From NCBI GenBank assembly GCA_029204225.1, contig CM055111.1, positions 44,121,815 through 44,185,814 on the forward strand: a stretch of DNA of 64,000 bases, given 5' to 3'. The translations under genes and the position numbers were made by a program. Position 1 is the first letter of the stretch. Every line of letters starts with the position of its first letter. The notes beneath the pieces were generated by a model. That model was not told the origin of the DNA, ran no database searches, and worked only from the letters and a program-made list of their open reading frames with translations. This document shows positions 1 through 10,085 of the stretch, piece by piece. The stretch comes from Diphasiastrum complanatum. Its lineage: Eukaryota; Streptophyta; Lycopodiopsida; Lycopodiales; Lycopodiaceae.

Positions 1-236
1 CCTTCCTGCAACCTGAAAAATCAGCAAACAACAACCTGATTTTTGGGCGCCCAAAATCCTATTATCTTCTTTGATGTGTGGCGCCCTCCTGCAAAACGAA
101 AAAGAGTCAAAATTGAACGAATTTTCACTCCAAAAAATCAGCAAAGGTGCTGAATTTTTGTGATCCCTAAGTGAAGACGATCTCTTTTGGTAGGGCGCCC
201 TAAATCAAGCATAGAAGATCCATGGCTCTGATACCA
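1..236 (-). mobile_element. 5' interior of a Ty1/copia-type element (leader and PBS), cut by window edge
   Basis: The interior of a minus-strand LTR element runs leftward out of the window. At 225-236 the plus strand reads GCTCTGATACCA, the reverse complement of the initiator-tRNA-Met primer-binding site TGGTATCAGAGC used by plant copia elements. It abuts an LTR at 237. The leader holds several palindromic GGCGCC motifs (near 48, 80 and 190). No gag frame is visible in the short stretch present. Confidence 0.75.
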
Positions 237-686
237 TGTAGGAAATCAAAGTGCCAAGATCCTTCTACCATTCAATCTCCATACAAGAAGAAGAAGAAGA
301 AGAAGAAGAAGAGGGAGAGGGTTAGGCGCCCTCAAGGAGAGAGAAAGTAGTAGCAATGCTTGAAAGGGAATGAATTACAAACGAACAATGAGTACATATA
401 AATAGGCCTTCCAAGGACCTAGACTCTTCCAAACTCTAAGTTCTAGAACCTTCCAAAACCCACTACTAATTATAGGGCACTCCCAAAAGTCAAGATAGGG
501 TCCCTTAACATAATTAGACTTTACTTGGACCCACGAGTTACCACTAGACCAAAATTGGGTCCAACTTAACTAAAACTATATTAACATGGTCTAAATAATA
601 AACCTACCCCATGGTTACACAAGTCTCAACCATTTGGGTCAAAGTAACCTATGGGAAACTAACATTATCATTTATTATTTCTAACA
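237..686 (-). repeat. 5' LTR of the copia element (about 450 bp)
   Basis: The segment begins TG directly beside the PBS and ends with CTAACA at 681-686, so on the element strand it starts TGTTAG and ends ACA. A GAA microsatellite (about 286-312) forms the pyrimidine-rich end of the LTR in element sense, and an A/T-rich TATA-like box lies at 393-402. Only one LTR of the element is in the window. It lies to the left of the hydrolase exon, in what would be intron 1 of that gene. Confidence 0.7.
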
Positions 687-1352
687 ATGATCAAATATGC
701 ATGTACCCCATCACGCAGATCATGTGACTCATTAATGATCGAATAGGCGAATCGATTTGAACCAAAGATCAAGGTTTGGTTCTAATCCGATCACGATTCC
801 ATGAAATATTAGGGTATGCAACCATAGCACATCTCTAGTTTTGTTAGCATGATTATGTTACTATACGCTCATTGCTTTTGAAAAGAATTAGAAAGATACA
901 AAATAAATTTGTCCTCTATCTGTCCTTCAAGTTTCAGTACTTGACATTAGTTGTTGGCCCTGTGGGTGAGCTTCTTTTACACATGTTCCCACCCACCTTC
1001 TGTAATTTTGAACTTTCCTGGTTTAGTAGTAGTCATTTCAAAATAGGTGTTGATACCTGTGAGGATTTTACATGGCATTTGGTATTCATCTATTGTAGAT
1101 CTTCGTAGCTTGGTCTAGCTGCTAGATACAAAATTCTTCACAGAAAGGTTTGCCACTCTTCTTGTAGCATGCCTTCTTTATCTGCTTGTGTCAGATCAAG
1201 CCATCTTTCACAACTCTTCCACACATTTATGTACTTCTCAGGTACCAAAGGAAATGCTGTCAACAATGCATAGCATGCACATCTCATCCATCAAAGGCCG
1301 TATCCCAGCTCATTGATCTCAAACCTTAATTAAATAAGAGAGGGATGCTTAC
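687..1352 (-). other. Intron 1 of the EMB8-like gene (part), otherwise unassigned
   Basis: On the minus strand the intron starts at 1352 with GTAAGC after exon 1. No acceptor followed by the expected next block of the hydrolase family was found between 1351 and 687, so exon 2 probably lies left of the window. At about 1110-1318 the minus strand has an open-looking stretch broken by stops, with Trp- and Glu-rich residues. I do not recognise it; it may be an old transposon or pseudogene piece. Confidence 0.5.
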
Positions 1353-1754
1353 CAGCAAAATTAAGGCAGGAGCATCCTCGGAAAGTTTTGTGTTCCACAT
1401 GTCTCCACCCGCCCCTCCAATGGGCCAGTCCAGTGCAACGGTCCCTCCATCTGCCATTCCTAGGCACTCTCGTCTGAACTCAACTGCAGGAAGTGACCGG
1501 AACAATCTTGCAAATATGGATTCCACATGCCCATTGCTGAGAAGCGGAAAGGAAACATAAGAACTCTTGAGAGCTGTAATATGAGAGAGTATTTCTGAGT
1601 TCAGAGAGCTTGAAGCAGCCACTATTTCCAAAGCTCTGCTGCTCCATGACCTGCTCACACTCGCGCACACAACCATCAACAGAATCAGAGGCAGAAGAAC
1701 TCCAAAAATTATTGAGTTGCTGAGCAAGGCAATGGAGGTTCTCATCTGCTTCAT
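1353..1754 (-). CDS. EMB8-like / YheT-family alpha/beta hydrolase, first coding exon (partial gene)
   Basis: This is coding exon 1 of a predicted esterase/lipase of the embryogenesis-associated EMB8 family (plant relatives of YheT and ABHD1/3). The start is the ATG at 1754-1752. The exon encodes exactly 134 codons and ends in phase 0 at 1353, followed by the donor G|GTAAGC. Residues 8-33 are strongly hydrophobic, suggesting a signal anchor or membrane segment. Residues 66-110 carry the family's N-terminal block: an aromatic-Ser-Phe-Pro start, H76-V-E-S-I-F, F85-R-S-L-P, R94-R-E-C-L and D102-G-G-T-V-A-L-D-W. Residues 128-134 (APALILL) lead into the family's nucleophile-side core, which must lie in later exons outside the window. 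The catalytic triad is therefore not visible. The reading frame runs on into the intron to a stop at 1326, and this run-on is not coding. Function is inferred from family membership; the substrate is unknown. A copia LTR sits downstream in the intron. Confidence 0.72.
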
Positions 1755-2579
1755 GCAATTTTGTGCATGATCAATAAACAGAAGAACATGAAGGATGAAA
1801 TATGTGCCCAAATATAAACGGAAAGCGCATACCTCATTTTTGCTGTCTTTGGTTGGAAAAATAGAATAATTTGTGATTGAAGAGCGAAATGATGAAGGTT
1901 GAGGACAAATCAATATATCTCATGAGACTTTTGAGTACATAAGGTACGCGGGCGCGCGCGCACATATATTTAGCCTTATTACCTAAATTGAATTCAGCAA
2001 GTGATTTGTGGCAAAGGTGCTCCACTCACAAGTCACAAATCTTTAAAATTTCACTCTACCAAATTTTTAAAGAATCTAACAATTAGGTTTAGGGCAAAGG
2101 CAATGCTATAATGATAGTGAAATTGTTGGATTGAAAAATAAAAGCTACTTCAAAAAATTATGTGCTTTTTTTTAAGCTTTTTTCTTTTAATTACAAGTCA
2201 TGCTAAATTATTTTGATGATTCATGATTTGTTAGCATTTTAAGTTGTAAGACCTTAAACTATCAAAATCACTACCATAAAACTAATTAGAGTTTTTAGAA
2301 TAGTTTTGCAATTTGTTTTTATCAAAATTGATTTTCATAGCTTTTACTATTTTCTATCGTCTTTAATCTATCAAAACCAATGATCATACCACTAGCATTT
2401 GTGCAAAAGTTTATTCTGATGTTGACCAACATAAGTTTTGAAAACAAGTCTCAAGAAACAAAACTCCAAACAAGCTAAAAAGGGCTAAATTTTGTTATTG
2501 TTCTAGACGGTTCCAATCTACACAACAATTCCACTACAAGTAATCAAGATCATTGATCACCAACTTATTCTGAATTACC

Positions 2580-2860
2580 ATATTTTAATATTCAGAAAGT
2601 ATTTATAATATTCTAGAAATTCACAATAAGTAATCAATCACAACTAGTATTCACGATAAGTATCCAAAGTATTTATCTCTTGGTATTCAAAGTATTCACT
2701 ATCAGTATTTAGAGTATTCAAGAATATTCATGACCAATTCACAATAATCAATATTCAATCTTCAATTTTCAAAGTATTCATTATTCACAATAATCACGAT
2801 CAATATTCAAAGTATTTAGTATTCACAATAATCACGATCAATATTCTTTTCAGTATTTAT
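2580..2860. repeat. AT-rich cryptic minisatellite built on ATTCA/GTATT motifs
   Basis: Short words such as AAAGTATTCA, AGTATTTA and ATTCACAATAAT recur irregularly. The clearest exact duplication is a block of about 26 bp containing ATTCACAATAATCACGATC, present near 2777 and again near 2820. It looks like slippage-born repeat DNA. No coding role is seen. Confidence 0.6.
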
Positions 2861-3589
2861 GTAATCGTCCCCAACCATCAATCGGGTAGCCTCTAGAACG
2901 CATCTCTAAAAAGTCAACCAATTCTTTATCCAATCTGGAAGGCATTTTGTATACGTCCTACAAAAGAAGACATTATCATAGAGTCACCAAATTTTGAAAA
3001 TTTCAAATAGCTATAAAAAAATCACTAACAAAACAATGTTCATGTATGAAAGCATGCAAGAGGTCATATTTCAAAATTCCAAAAACTATATTAAAGGGTA
3101 CATGAAGGTGGCAACAGTGCTTACAAAAACGATAAAGAGTCCAATTATCATCCATCCTCAAAGGCCTTACACACACAATGCCCATCTAAAGAATAGGTTT
3201 AATAAACAATCATAAACTAAAAGCATGACTTGAACAATAGTAAGCATTGAATAGTGCATGACACCAAAAGAACGCCATGATCTATTTCAATCCATTCAAA
3301 ACACACTTAAGCATGCAGAACTCTTTTCTCCATGCTGAAGCAAAGTGTGGAATGCAAAACTCTTTTGCCATACTTATGAATAGAAGTCTCCAAAATCTTT
3401 TCCATTCAACAAATGTCTTGTGCTCCATGCATGCAAGATCAAGATCACTTACATGTTGGGTAATTGAGCCCTTGGCATAGGCCCAAGCCTCAAATGTTAA
3501 GACCACCACCATGTTTTGTCTTTTAACATTGACTTTATTCCAAACTCCATTGAGCAACCTCAACACATAGTCAACCATATTTCTGGATG

Positions 3590-3865
3590 CATTAAAAACA
3601 TCAAAAGTTACATCTAAAACTAGTAATGAATTTATAATAAACTATGTTACTATGATTGATGTACAATCAAATACTAAGTTGGGTGCTCTAGAAATGTCAG
3701 AAGTGACATGTAAAGCTACTAAAATTTCTATGATGAACCAGATTTTTAAGATAGAGAAACACAATTTGGGTCCATTAGAAACCTCATAAGTGACATCAAA
3801 ATTTGCTAAAAATTTTATAATGAACTAATTTTATATGATAGATGTAGAATCATATATATAGTTGC
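3590..3865. repeat. Degenerate tandem repeat, period about 90 bp, three units
   Basis: Three diverged units share a core of the form gtgacat..aaa..tgctaaaa.ttttataatgaac...gatagatgtag, with units starting near 3600, 3697 and 3786. Unit boundaries were judged by eye. No open frame or known element is attached. Confidence 0.45.
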
Positions 3866-4309
3866 CCTGAGCCAAGAATTAAAACTGTTGGATTATTATC
3901 ATTATCACTCTAATTTGATTTTTAATCGACATCCATTCATTTATCCAATTGCTGCATATTTACTCACATTATTGCACAGACTACCAAAAAGCATGTTTAC
4001 ATCTACTTACAGTCTCTTACATTTGCCTACGAGCTCACGAACTTTACGTTTTACGCTTACTAATGAGCTTAGCTTTACGATCATTTATGGGCATTTCACG
4101 CTTGCTTACGGACATTTGCTCTTACAACTGCTTACGCCCTTACGAACCACCACAACGACAATGACAGATAATTATCAAGAGACTATCGAAGCATCGACAA
4201 ATATTTGTCAAGAGTTAACAAAACATGTTACCACTTGTTTTGAACCTAACGACTTGCTCTAACCATTGCTAGTAAGTAATTATTGTGAAACGTAACTGGA
4301 CATGTGACG

Positions 4310-4376
4310 GCGCAATATGGTTAAGTGCCAATTGCAATCTACAGCTCAATATGGCTAAGTGCCAATTGCAACCTGG
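4310..4376 (+). repeat. Tandem duplication in LTR-like DNA
   Basis: The string CAATATGG(T/C)TAAGTGCCAATTGCAA occurs twice, starting near 4312 and 4349, giving a unit of about 37 bp upstream of the TATA box near 4430. In an LTR this is the usual place for repeated U3 enhancer elements. The regulatory role is inference only. Confidence 0.55.
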
Positions 4377-5639
4377 CTAAACGGCTACAATAAACCATCA
4401 ATTGGATAAGCCCATGCGACATTCCTAACTAGTATAAATAGCTCACGCTAAGATTAGCCCTTAGAGTTCTAGATAGATCTATCATACAATTTTCAAGCTA
4501 ATTTTTGAGGAGTGTGAAAATTTGCAAATCTTAGCTTGATTATTCATGTAACTATGTACATATTTTGAATCCACATATGTGAGAGCCTATTCACACATGT
4601 GAAAAGTAGGCTTAGGCTACTTAGATCTAGGTCATAGGTGTTAGGCAAGTCATTTGGTGTTACCCTTTTTTACCACCTGTCCAGCTGATCAACTTCTGCC
4701 AAGAGTGTTATGGGCAAGTAAAAAGGAAGAACCAATTGCGTTGTAGTGAGTTGTAGTATAGCGAGGTTGGGAATCACTCCAACTAGGAGGAAGGTGATCT
4801 AGAGGTTTGAGAAACTCTCGTACACTAAGAGAAGTGGCAGTTGTCACTGGCTACAATGGAAGGTTGAAACTGCAATAAATTCTAGAAAATGCACAAATGG
4901 GATAGATCTTCTTCTAATCCTACGTTTTGGCTATTTGTGGGCACCATACTCTTTCCTAGCTCTTGGACTCTTTGGGTTCCAAGGCTTAATGAAAAGGAAA
5001 TTCTACCTATGTTGGCTTAAAGCTCGTGGTTCAGATCTAACACATACAATGCATGCTACAACAAAGAGAGGAGAAAGGAGGAGGGACTATTGACGAAGGA
5101 ATTGGCAATTAGCTATTGGCTCATTTATAAAACTTGAGAGTCTAAGTTAACTTGCTTTTATTTATTTTGCAAGTAACTTGACTATGCTTTTGCAATTCCT
5201 ACCTTAAGCCATGCCACATAAATTTGTTACTATGTTTTGAGGCACATTTAATCAAGATCAGCCGCTTATTATGTCTAATGCTCCATGGCATATTTGCAAT
5301 TATTGGCACATCATCGTGCAACACAAGTGCATCACTATGCGTTGTCTAACTGTTATCTAACTACATACAAAATAGAGATTGTGAGCCCTATCAAAGACAA
5401 CTAACTCTGTCTCGACTCCTTCCACTTCATATACTGCTTCTTGTCATTCTTCTTCTGATTCAGATCACAAAGAATAACAAACTATTTGAATATTTGCTCT
5501 AATGATGCATCCACCAAAAAGTTATACTCCTCAAGCTTTCTAGATAGTAGTAGTATTGTTCAAGATGCATTATTGAACGTAGACTCTGATATGTGAAAAG
5601 CAACAACGAATAGTGAATATAATTCACTAATTAAGAACC

Positions 5640-6210
5640 AGACCTGGACTCTTGTCAAATCAGCAGCCAAAAAGGAGATCATCTACTGCAAGTGGACTTG
5701 AAAAGAAAGTACAACTCCGATAGCTCGATATCAAAATGGAAGGCAAGACTTGTAGCCAAAGACTACTCAAAAGTACCAAAAATCGATTTACGGAGGCTTT
5801 TAGACTTGTTATCAAATTTGCATCTATTCGAACCTTGTTGGTAATTGTAGTAGCAAAAGATCTTGAAGTACATCGGATGGATGTACAAATTGCATTCATG
5901 AATGATTTTATCCATGAAGATATTTACATGCACCGACCCGAAGGTTACACTATTGAAAGTCTAGAAGATCGAGTCTGTAAGATTCACAAAGCTCATTATG
6001 GGCTCAAGCAGACACCTAGAGCCTGGTTCAATTGAATCAACAATAATCTATTACAGATTAACTTTTATTCAAATGTTGCTGACTCGAATATCTATATCAA
6101 ATATGATGGTCCAAGTTAAAGAATTATTGCACTTTATGTAAATGATTGTCTGCTTCTAAGCAACTCTATTTCTTTGTTAGAAATTACCAAGTCAAATCTT
6201 TTGAAATAAT
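5640..6210 (+). pseudogene. Ty1/copia reverse transcriptase fragment
   Basis: This is the plus-strand remnant of a copia RT. Visible landmarks in order are N-W-T-L-V near 5650 and K-W near 5690 (with stops close by), then at 5736-6035 the block VHRMDVQIAFMND, which corresponds to the HxDVxxAFLxG motif, then IYMHRPEG and KAHYGLKQTPRAW. After a stop near 6034 the YVDD catalytic box appears as YVND around 6136-6147, so one catalytic aspartate is replaced. Several stops and frame changes make it non-functional. Confidence 0.8.
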
Positions 6211-6530
6211 TTGGCATGCCATCTGCTTCAGACATTCTCAGGGTGAAGAATTTCTTCCTCAAATAAAATTTGGAAGTGACGTCCCTGATATCGTAAAGAG
6301 TTGCTAGGATGTTAGCAGCTCGTATATGGCTGATTTGAGATTCTTTGATATTGAGAGTAATCATGGCAATGCCTTGCCATTTCTCAATCTCCATTTGGTG
6401 ATAATGGCGACATCACCTTCTAGCTTGACCTCTATGCCATCAACTATGTCCCGTAGTCCTTTGGCAAGTAGAACTAATGGTAGTTATCTCCATCAAGTTT
6501 GTCGATTAGAGATGAACTAGAAGATGAATC
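6134..6530 (-). pseudogene. Ty1/copia gag fragment
   Basis: Minus-strand remnant of a copia gag (UBN2-type). A Met followed by a Ser-rich run and LIDKLDGDNYH begins near 6513. After stops, the frame at 6394-6134 reads EIEKWQ, then SHIRAA, YDIRDVTSKFYLRKKF and FKRFDLVI, typical of the helical gag core. Element D1 inserted about 50 bp upstream of its start. The right-hand flank of D1 (from 12424) should therefore continue this element's leader, and an imperfect copia PBS-like TGATATCATTG lies there on the minus strand. Confidence 0.65.
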
Positions 6531-6562
6531 CATTCTGGTAGAGTGAGAGATCATTGGCAGAA

Positions 6563-6567
6563 ACAAC
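6563..6567. repeat. Target-site duplication of D1, left copy
   Basis: ACAAC directly precedes the TG of the left LTR. The same five bases follow the right LTR at 12419-12423. Confidence 0.8.
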
Positions 6568-6698
6568 TGTAGTCGCTTGTAGTATAGGGGTCCGTTCACT
6601 GGGAGCCGCCCGTGCACACCTGCATAGCAAGAGAGAGAGAAGGGAGATAGAGAGAGGTAGAGAGATAGGAGTGATGAGAGAGAGGAGAGAGGAGAGAA

Positions 6699-6736
<38 letters not shown>

Positions 6737-7190
6737 TATTGAGAAAAATGAAGATGTGTACAATGGAAAATGGCCTCCTTATATAGTTGAGGAGGGAGGG
6801 CCATCTTGGCTTTCATTGGCCTATTTACAATGGCATCCTAGCCCTTCAAACTAATTGAACTTCAATCTAATGGTTCATTAGGAAAAGGGCCAAACTCACA
6901 TGATTCATGTGAGTTTAAGAGATTCCCTTTTAACTTAGAACCTTATGAACTTGACTTTGGGCTTTTTAATTAATTTATTCTAACTAAGGCCCCAAGTCTT
7001 TTATTCAAGTTCTACCTAACCATTTTGCGTGCTCATTGGGTTGGGCTTACACACGCAGGACGCCAGTGCCCTCACACTTATTATTCTAATTGTACACTGT
7101 ATTGTGGCATGGCCCACTAGGTAAGGCCTGGCCAACAGTATTTCAAGTGGTGGGACCCACTTGTTTATTATTGTGCAGGAAATACCCACA
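6568..7190 (-). repeat. 3' LTR of D1 (623 bp)
   Basis: It starts TGTAGTCGC and ends CACA on the plus strand. In element sense it contains a TATA box (TATATAAGG, minus strand of about 6777-6788), followed by an AATAAA within CAATAAAGC (minus, about 6735) and then a (CT)n tract (plus-strand GA, 6704-6733). It is about 210 bp shorter than the 5' LTR, mainly because the latter has a second GA tract and about 100 extra bases. Confidence 0.85.
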
Positions 7191-7383
7191 ATAGGGTCCA
7201 CGGCCCAAAGTAGTGCCAGTCCCTCGGGACTAGGCTGTTACTGTCGTGAAGGGGCGCTGTTGTTGGTTCTTTTATTGCTGGGACATGGGTGCTTCAGGAA
7301 AAGCATGGATAAAATTCGCTTATGTAAAACCTGAGGCTTTATTGGATGATGACGATCAGCAAGGACTTGGACTTGCCAGATTT
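7191..7383 (-). other. Polypurine-tract region and 3' untranslated interior of D1
   Basis: The segment between the gag stop and the 3' LTR contains, on the plus strand, GGGTCCACGGCC and GTCCCTCGGG. A similar stretch follows the LTR at 62988, so it is the conserved minus-strand priming zone of the D family. Confidence 0.55.
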
Positions 7384-7890
7384 TCAATCATACCCATAAG
7401 GGTCTAGTGGCCATTCCAGATAACCTTGTTCATTGACAATTGAGAAGTCAAGATATGTCATCGGAGGATCCCAAGATAAATCTTGATGATATAATGGATC
7501 CTCATAGATTGGCGCAACTGGTCCCAATGTCATGGACTCCTCCAGATCATAATGAGGACATGACGTGCTTACTTGATGCTCTTGTCTGTCCAGGTATTTG
7601 AAGTATGCATCAACTTGACGACTTTCCTCAGCAGTCAATATCATAGATTTAGGACAAGGCTTTGTCATTGTAGGTTCTGGTTCTTGCTGTACAATTGGCC
7701 GTTTTGGACTTGGATTCCCTGGATTTGGTTGTCTAAGCAATGTGATGTCCTGATGTAACTTTGTGGTGGCAAGATGTTGAGTGGAACATTTTGACTTTGG
7801 TTGGATCTTGCTTATGATTGGCGTTGAAATCAGAGGACAATCTCCCACCTTCGTCTTTCCTCTATCCCTGGTTGGATAGATTTTACCCAC
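7384..7890 (-). pseudogene. D1 gag C-terminal region (third open segment)
   Basis: An open frame of 168 codons ends at the stop near 7384, rich in Pro, Asp and Gln with an acidic, tyrosine-containing tail (ending Asp-Pro-Tyr-Gly-Tyr-Asp). It overlaps the zinc-finger frame by 61 bases in another frame, so it may be the frame-shifted continuation of gag. It contains TAEESRQVDAYFKYLDRQE, which looks like a short helical segment. I see no protease Asp-Thr/Ser-Gly motif and no reverse-transcriptase sequence. Confidence 0.5.
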
Positions 7891-8684
7891 TCTGTCTTTT
7901 GTGGTGTTGGTGATTCACGTGTGGCCGTGTCAACTTGTCTTAGGATCTTTCTATCATTCCTTCCATCCGCATCTGCTTCATAACCAGGTGGCACTGGAAG
8001 TTTGCATTTGTAGTGCAGCTTCTCGGTTGGTGGATTTGCATGGTCATATGTAGGTTGCCGATTCAAGCAGGTAGGAGTCATAACGGCTTTTCTTGGATCT
8101 CTTAGTGGACAATCACGACATGGGTGATTGATGTCGCATTGTTCACACCAAGGATAAAAGGAGGACAGATCATTTTGGTGTGGACATTCTGATCTACGAT
8201 GTTTACCTCCACATTCGAAACACCGTACCGTGTGTAAGATTCCATCACCTCTCAGTTGATGCGCGTACATTAGTATCATCTTTCCTTTGATCCCTTCCAC
8301 ATAATATAGTGGTGAGCCAGTTTGAACTTCCCCTGTCTGAGATGGTCCGCTCACTGATATAACCAATACTTCCACCGAACCTTGCCTAGCCACTAGAGAA
8401 GATTCCGAAAGTCCTGAGACCGATTCATTTTCTTTGGAGGAGCGATCTGATGGCAAGCTAGATGGCATAGATGAGGATTTTGTTGATTGATTTCCAATCT
8501 CCAAAATTCCCTTATTGGATTGATTTCGTAATCTCGGATTTTGAATTGGACATTGAGGTGTTGAATGTTTTCCAAAACAATAATGGCACTGGTCCAGTGG
8601 TCGGATCTTCCGATTGGCAATTTGTGGTTCTGAGAGGTAATCAGATTGATTGCACATCTCATCTGTGTCACTGACAACTTGCAT
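7830..8684 (-). pseudogene. D1 gag zinc-finger region with three Cys/His clusters
   Basis: An ATG-started open frame of 284 codons (ATG at 8684-8682). It carries three cysteine-rich clusters: CHYCFGKHSTPQC at about residues 33-45, CFECGGKHRRSEC at about 155-167, and CEQCDINHPCRDC soon after. The first two fit C-x2-C-x4-H-x4-C zinc knuckles, which bind nucleic acid in retroelement Gag; the third is a close variant. Between them is a Ser-rich linker. This multi-knuckle arrangement is unusual, because most plant gypsy Gag proteins have one or two. It sits just after the gag core in element order. Confidence 0.65.
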
Positions 8685-8699
8685 CTGATCGTCCGTGTT

Positions 8700-9246
8700 G
8701 CTAGTACTTTGCTAGTGTTGTCTGTGACATCTTATGGATTAGATGCTCTATCATCCCTGATTGTTTGAATGTTGGATATGGGCTATGATGGTGTGTGCAA
8801 GATGTGTGCTTCTGCAATAGCGGCTGCCTTACAGATTTCGTTTGGATTGGTATATGTTGTAAAGTGTGGCATACCAATCTTGATCTCATGCGGTAATCCG
8901 GCATAGAAAAATGCCATTTTGTGGTAACTAGGAAGACCGGAATTCCAATCTCCCGCCATCTTGGCAAATCGTGCAGTGTAGCCCTTGAGAGTTTCTCCGG
9001 AAAGCATTGAGATTTGGGCAAGTTGCTCATACATTGCCATGGCCTGTTGTGTGCAAGATGAAGATGATATGGAGTGGTGTGGTGATGTACGAGAGAGAGA
9101 TTGGGGGATGCAGTTTTTGAAATGTCTATGAGAGAATTGATGATGAGGAGATGGAAGAGGAAAAGACAGGATGAATAAAGCAGAAATATTCCTTTGTCTA
9201 GAACATTTACGGGTTGGGCAAGGGTAGATTTTATAAATAATTTCAA
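8700..9246 (-). pseudogene. D1 gag core (retrotransposon gag domain)
   Basis: The frame at 9040-8783 reads YEQLAQISMLSGETLKGYTA, then RFAKMAGDWNSGLPSYHK, AFFYAGLPHEIK and EICKAAAIAEAHIL. This is the helical pattern of the Ty3/gypsy retrotransposon-gag domain, in which a short linker helix is followed by F.x(n).L...G....I. The frame stays open upstream of the ATG at 9040, so the true start is not certain. The zinc-finger frame follows after about 100 bases, suggesting a frame break within one original gag. Confidence 0.65.
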
Positions 9247-9249
9247 TTA

Positions 9250-9693
9250 TGCCCTTCCAGCGAAAGTCTTAAGACGAGGGACGATAATTGAAAAAGTACT
9301 TATGTAGGATTTTTGGCAAAGGTTTAGTTTTGCTTCAAAAAACTACTTTTCGGCACTTCTCTGCAAGTTTATAGAAGGATTTTTCAATACCAACTATAAC
9401 TCGCTTTAGCCTTGGCGGTCTTGGGAGGAGTCTATCAAAGACAAAGTCACTCACCAAGGAGGCTTGGGCTAAAATTATTATAGTATATATATTTTTTATA
9501 TATATAGAAAAGGGCCTTCGACAGTCGTGGGAGGAGTTTATAAGAGATAGAGTCGCTTCCCAACGAGGCTAATGGCCCAATTCATATTTTTATTTTTTAT
9601 TTTTTATTTTTTATAGAAAAATAAACCCTTGCAGATTTCTCTGTGTCCTGGTCTCAATGAGATGGAACTTCAAAGGCCTCTACAAAAGTTTTT

Positions 9694-9732
<39 letters not shown>

Positions 9733-10085
9733 GGCCTTCGACAGTCGTGGGAGGAGTCTATCAGAGTTAGAGTCACTTCCCAACGAGGCTAATGGCCCAA
9801 TTCATATTTTTATTTCTATTTTTTATAGAAAAATAAACCCTTGCAGATTTCTCTGTGTCAATGAGATAGAAATTTAGAGGCCTCTACAAAAGTTTGTTGT
9901 TTGTTTGTTTGTTTTTTTTTTTAAAGAAGAGACTACGGTAAAAAAAAACAACGAGGGTAGCTAGATCGTCAAAAGTTAAGGTTTAAAAAACATAGCAGAT
10001 GAAATGAAAAACACAACTCCAAAAAAGACCTCAAAGATAACGTAAAAAGCAAAGGGAGAAAATAACTAAAATTATAATAAAAAAA
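9250..10085. repeat. D1 internal duplication zone with TA microsatellite
   Basis: Two long direct copies (about 9498-9693 and 9715-9895) share GGGCCTTCGACAGTCGTGGG, a TTCCCAACGAGGCTAATGG block, an ATAAACCCTTGCAGATTTCT block and GGCCTCTACAAAAGTTT. A shorter diverged copy starts near 9412. A (TA)n run at about 9700-9728 separates the main copies. It is non-coding leader DNA of D1. Confidence 0.7.

Larger units (their letters stand above)
1755..3885. other. 5' flank of the hydrolase gene and AT-rich intergenic DNA
   Basis: This should hold the promoter and 5' UTR of the minus-strand hydrolase gene. A (CG)n/(CA)n-like alternating purine-pyrimidine run lies at about 1947-1966. No further gene is supported. 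Two degenerate repeat zones (2580-2860 and 3590-3865) are listed separately. Confidence 0.5.
3886..6230 (+). mobile_element. Old plus-strand Ty1/copia element, decayed
   Basis: TGTTGGATTATTATC at 3886 matches the LTR start of the B family seen elsewhere in the window, here on the plus strand. A TATA box (GTATAAATAGC) lies near 4430. Reverse-transcriptase remnants follow at 5640-6210. No PBS or second LTR could be fixed, so the limits are approximate. The stretch from about 4500 to 5600 is LTR or leader-like and holds no recognisable frame. Confidence 0.5.

Noticed and set aside
1326-1352. Extension of the hydrolase exon to a stop at 1326
   Set aside because: A strong splice donor at 1352 and the family alignment both indicate that the exon ends at 1353.
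1480-1758. Alternative minus-strand frame over the hydrolase exon
   Set aside because: It is a shadow frame. The conserved family motifs lie in the other frame.
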